A stretch of 64,000 bases of DNA, taken from positions 21,846 through 85,845 of the forward strand of contig JAJPIR010000142.1 in NCBI GenBank assembly GCA_021324675.1. The letters are read 5' to 3'. The notes beneath the pieces were generated by a model. It was not told the origin of the DNA. It did not search any database and saw nothing but the letters and a program-made list of their open reading frames with translations. How positions within the stretch are numbered: the first letter of the stretch is position 1; every line of letters begins with the position of its first letter. Of this stretch, positions 61,838 to 64,000 are shown one piece after another. Both the position numbers and the translations under genes were made by a program. The DNA comes from Actinomycetota bacterium (GTDB lineage: Bacteria > Actinomycetota > Actinomycetes > Mycobacteriales > Pseudonocardiaceae).

Positions 61838-62371
61838 GTGATCGAGCGGATACTTGAGCCCGGGTTTGTGGCTGGGCTGGCGGAACTTCCGATGGAGGAG
61901 GTGCGGGCGCGGCGGGATCTCGCGGCACAGGAGGAGACGAACCTGTCATACCTTCGGCGGCTGTTGCACGCCCGGATCGACATCGTCCGCGCGGAACAGC
62001 GCCGCCGGCAGGAAGGCAGCAACGCTCCCGTCGTCACCGAGCTGGCGACGATCCTTGCCGAGAACGCCATCGCCCCGGCAACCGGATCGGGCCGCCATCA
62101 AACGCTCCAGCCGTCCACGGCCGAGGTGCATCGACGCCACATCGAGGCGCTGGTCGCCGATGTCGATCTCTCCGACGTGACCTCGCTGTCCGCCGGGCAG
62201 CTTGCCAGCGCGCTGGCGGCCTACCAGGCGGAGGAAACGTCGGTGTCCCGGCACCGCCGCGAGGTGCAGCATGTGGTGGATACCTGCAATGCCGAGATCG
62301 GTTCGCGGTATGCCCGCGGAACGGCCTCAGTGGACGAACTACTCGCCGCGCAACGCCGGCTCACCGACTGA
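61838..62371 (+). CDS. rsiG: RsiG-like protein with two cyclic-di-GMP signature motifs
   Basis: A 177-residue, mostly helical protein. RsiG of Streptomyces is an anti-sigma factor for WhiG that binds cyclic di-GMP through two copies of E-x3-S-x2-R-x3-Q-x3-D. Here copy 2 matches fully: E133, S137, R140, Q144, D148 (EETSVSRHRREVQHVVD). Copy 1 has E33, S37, R40, H44, D48, so Gln is replaced by His (EETNLSYLRRLLHARID). VIERILEPGFVAGLAELPMEEVRARRDLAAQ is the typical RsiG start. GTG start at 61838. No sigma factor is encoded in the window. The homology call rests on these motifs. Confidence 0.75.
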   Translation: MIERILEPGFVAGLAELPMEEVRARRDLAAQEETNLSYLRRLLHARIDIVRAEQRRRQEGSNAPVVTELATILAENAIAPATGSGRHQTLQPSTAEVHRRHIEALVADVDLSDVTSLSAGQLASALAAYQAEETSVSRHRREVQHVVDTCNAEIGSRYARGTASVDELLAAQRRLTD

Positions 62372-62515
62372 GATCCGCGCGACACTCCATCAGGAGCCGC
62401 CACGTCGCATCTGCTGTGGAGAACCCTGTACGGTGGTATCTAACGAAGTTGTCGAGCGAACGAGGCCGCCGTTCCCCCGGACGGCCCCGTCCCTGCGTTG
62501 CGAGGGGGTCGAGCC

Positions 62516-62710
62516 ATGGGGCGCGGCCGAGCCAAGGCCAAGCAGACGAAGGTGGCCAGAGAGCTGAAGTACAGCTCTCCCGCCACGGATCTCGAAGCTC
62601 TGCAACGAGAGCTGTCGGGCGGCAACGGCGACAACCACAGTGACAGCTACGGTGAATCCGACCGCGGCGAGGACGCTTACGCCGACGACTACGATGAGTA
62701 CCGTCGCTGA
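62516..62710 (+). CDS. DUF3073 protein
   Basis: A 64-residue protein: MGRGRAKAKQTKVARELKYSSPATDLEALQREL is the DUF3073 signature, followed by an acidic tail (DRGEDAYADDYDEYRR). Syntenic with Rv0810c next to purM. GAGGGGG lies 8 bases upstream of the ATG. Function unknown; the basic head suggests nucleic-acid contact. Convergent with purM. Confidence 0.92.
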   Translation: MGRGRAKAKQTKVARELKYSSPATDLEALQRELSGGNGDNHSDSYGESDRGEDAYADDYDEYRR

Positions 62711-62724
62711 CCGGCGCTGACGGG

Positions 62725-63819
62725 TCAAAACCGCGGATGCTCACCGCGCAGTACTGCACGCACGGAATCTTTCGCCACGAGGTCAGCCACGTCTCGTGAT
62801 TTGAACACTTCGCCCAGAACCCACGCAGGCACGTGCCGCGCGGTGAGCACGGCTAGCGCGCGATCTACCTCGGCGGGGTCGACCACGGCGAGCATCCCGA
62901 CCCCCATGTTGAAGGTACGTTCCATCTCCGCGCGCTCCACCCGTCCCCGGCGGGCGATCAGTGCGAACTCCGCGGCCGGCGTCCAGCTGTCCCGCTCGAG
63001 AACCGCAACCAGCCCGCGCGGTATCACTCGTGACAGGTTCGCCGCCACCCCCCCGCCGGTGATGTGCGCGAACGTGCGCACCTCCGTCTCCGCGACCAGC
63101 GCCAGGCAGTGCTTGGCGTAGATCCGGGTGGGTTGCAGGAGCTGCTCTCCGAGCGTGCGGCCGAACTCCTCGACATGCCCATCCAGGGGCATCCGGGCGA
63201 TGTCCAGCAGCACATGCCGGGCTAGCGAGTAGCCGTTGGCATGCAACCCCGACGAGCCCATCGCCACCACCACGTCGCCCGGCCGGACGCGCTCAGGCCC
63301 AAGGATGGCGTCGGCTTCGACTACGCCCACCCCGGTAGCGGACAGGTCGTAGTCGTCGTGGGTCATCATCCCGGGATGCTCGGCGGTCTCCCCACCCAGC
63401 AGCGCGCATCCCGCCTGGACACAACCATCGGCGATGCCCCGGACTAGTTCTGCGATCCGCTCCGGCACCACTTTCCCGACCGCGATGTAGTCCTGCAGGA
63501 ACAGCGGCTCGGCGCCGCAGACCACCAGGTCGTCGACGACCATCGCGACCAGATCGATACCGATGGTGTGATGCACGCCCGTCGCCTGGGCTACCGCAAT
63601 CTTGGTGCCGACCCCGTCGGTGGAACTGGCCAGCACGGGTTCACGCCAGCGGTCCAGTTTGAGTTTGAACAGGCCGGCGAAGCCACCGATCGTGCCCAAC
63701 ACTTCCGGGCGCCGCGCCCGCTCGGCGTGGGGACGCAGGGCGGAGACCGCCCGCTCCCCCGCAACGATGTCTACCCCGGCCGCCGCGTAAGTGGCGTGCG
63801 GGCTGTCGATCTCGGTCAT
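62725..63819 (-). CDS. purM: Phosphoribosylformylglycinamidine cyclo-ligase
   Basis: A 364-residue AIR synthetase. TYAAAGVDIVAGERAV, VLASSTDGVGTKIAVAQ, GIDLVAMVVDDLVVCGAEPLFLQDYIAVGK, GCALLGGETAEHPGMM and TGGGVAANLSRVIP are PurM landmarks. It closes the imidazole ring in purine synthesis. ATG 63819 has GGAGCG upstream. The region to the window end (63820-64000) holds only its promoter; purF normally lies just beyond. Confidence 0.96.
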   Translation of the reverse strand: MTEIDSPHATYAAAGVDIVAGERAVSALRPHAERARRPEVLGTIGGFAGLFKLKLDRWREPVLASSTDGVGTKIAVAQATGVHHTIGIDLVAMVVDDLVVCGAEPLFLQDYIAVGKVVPERIAELVRGIADGCVQAGCALLGGETAEHPGMMTHDDYDLSATGVGVVEADAILGPERVRPGDVVVAMGSSGLHANGYSLARHVLLDIARMPLDGHVEEFGRTLGEQLLQPTRIYAKHCLALVAETEVRTFAHITGGGVAANLSRVIPRGLVAVLERDSWTPAAEFALIARRGRVERAEMERTFNMGVGMLAVVDPAEVDRALAVLTARHVPAWVLGEVFKSRDVADLVAKDSVRAVLRGEHPRF

Positions 63820-64000
63820 GGCAGGCGCTCCAGGACACGGAAATTGATGGCGCGAGAATGCCCGACGAGCTATTACCGCCACGTTACCCGGTCAGAGTCC
63901 GGCCCGGTCGTCCCCGTTTTACTGAAAGCCGACTTACCGGGCGCCGACTCCCTCAGGGACGGCGCAGAGCATCTTCGGCTCCTGCGCCTACCGGCAAGAC

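Noticed and set aside
1..64000. tRNA, rRNA, CRISPR array, insertion sequence
   Set aside because: No cloverleaf with a TTCGANTC arm, no regularly spaced repeat-spacer pattern and no transposase-like frame was recognised by eye. Small ncRNAs cannot be excluded.

Overview
The window is high-GC DNA with many GTG starts, a mycothiol biosynthesis gene (mshD), a resuscitation-promoting factor, DtxR/IdeR-type iron boxes and several apparently leaderless genes. It is therefore an actinobacterium. The order dusB - phoU - mshD - glnR - lmeA - cysA-type rhodanese - DUF1416 - nitrobindin - Fur - ygfZ - DUF3073 - purM at 48.9-63.8 kb follows the Mycobacterium Rv0823-Rv0809 neighbourhood in mirror image. 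This points to Mycobacteriales/Pseudonocardiales rather than Streptomyces. No rRNA, tRNA, CRISPR array, intact transposase or phage module was seen.

Layout. 0-2.5 kb: the end of a secreted protein with a duplicated domain, a STAS anti-anti-sigma factor, a decayed STAS-like remnant and a small disordered protein. 3-8 kb: one plus-strand run of an OsmC-methyltransferase fusion, a PPOX flavoprotein, a P450, a staphylococcal-nuclease-like protein and an APH-fold protein with an altered catalytic loop. 8-14.3 kb: a methyltransferase pseudogene, a lipoprotein, and an EmrAB-type efflux pair split by two tandem TetR paralogues. 14.8-16.3 kb: a Gly/Trp/His repeat peptide followed by a VioD/salicylyl-CoA-hydroxylase-like flavin monooxygenase. 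16.3-29.6 kb: PAP2 phosphatase, otsB with an overlapping ROK glucokinase, HtpX, PucR regulator, a holin-like/DUF3618/DUF4235 envelope operon, UdgX, topoisomerase IB, YihY, CinA and a phosphotransferase. 30.7-36 kb: Rpf, POT transporter, MurJ. 36-39.2 kb: an iron cluster with three IdeR-like boxes (secreted helical protein, PhoU paralogue, frameshifted FhuF-like reductase). 39.4-48.8 kb: phenylalanine hydroxylase with a divergent Lrp regulator, an M13 peptidase, a lower-GC membrane protein, a beta-helix lipoprotein, a dienelactone hydrolase and an MFS exporter. 48.9-64 kb: the conserved block, interrupted by an ABC-2 exporter, a P450 and a cupredoxin-like lipoprotein, plus an RsiG-like protein between ygfZ and the DUF3073 gene.

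How the genes work together. Recurrent themes are envelope upkeep (MurJ, Rpf, HtpX, PAP2, LmeA), DNA repair (UdgX), iron and phosphate signalling, thiol/sulfur metabolism (MshD, rhodanese, DUF1416) and several oxidoreductases without an obvious pathway. The most unusual items are the repeat peptide plus monooxygenase pair, the OsmC-methyltransferase fusion, the RsiG-like protein carrying two cyclic-di-GMP signature motifs, the IdeR-boxed PhoU paralogue, and several long perfect palindromes, one family of which occurs twice.
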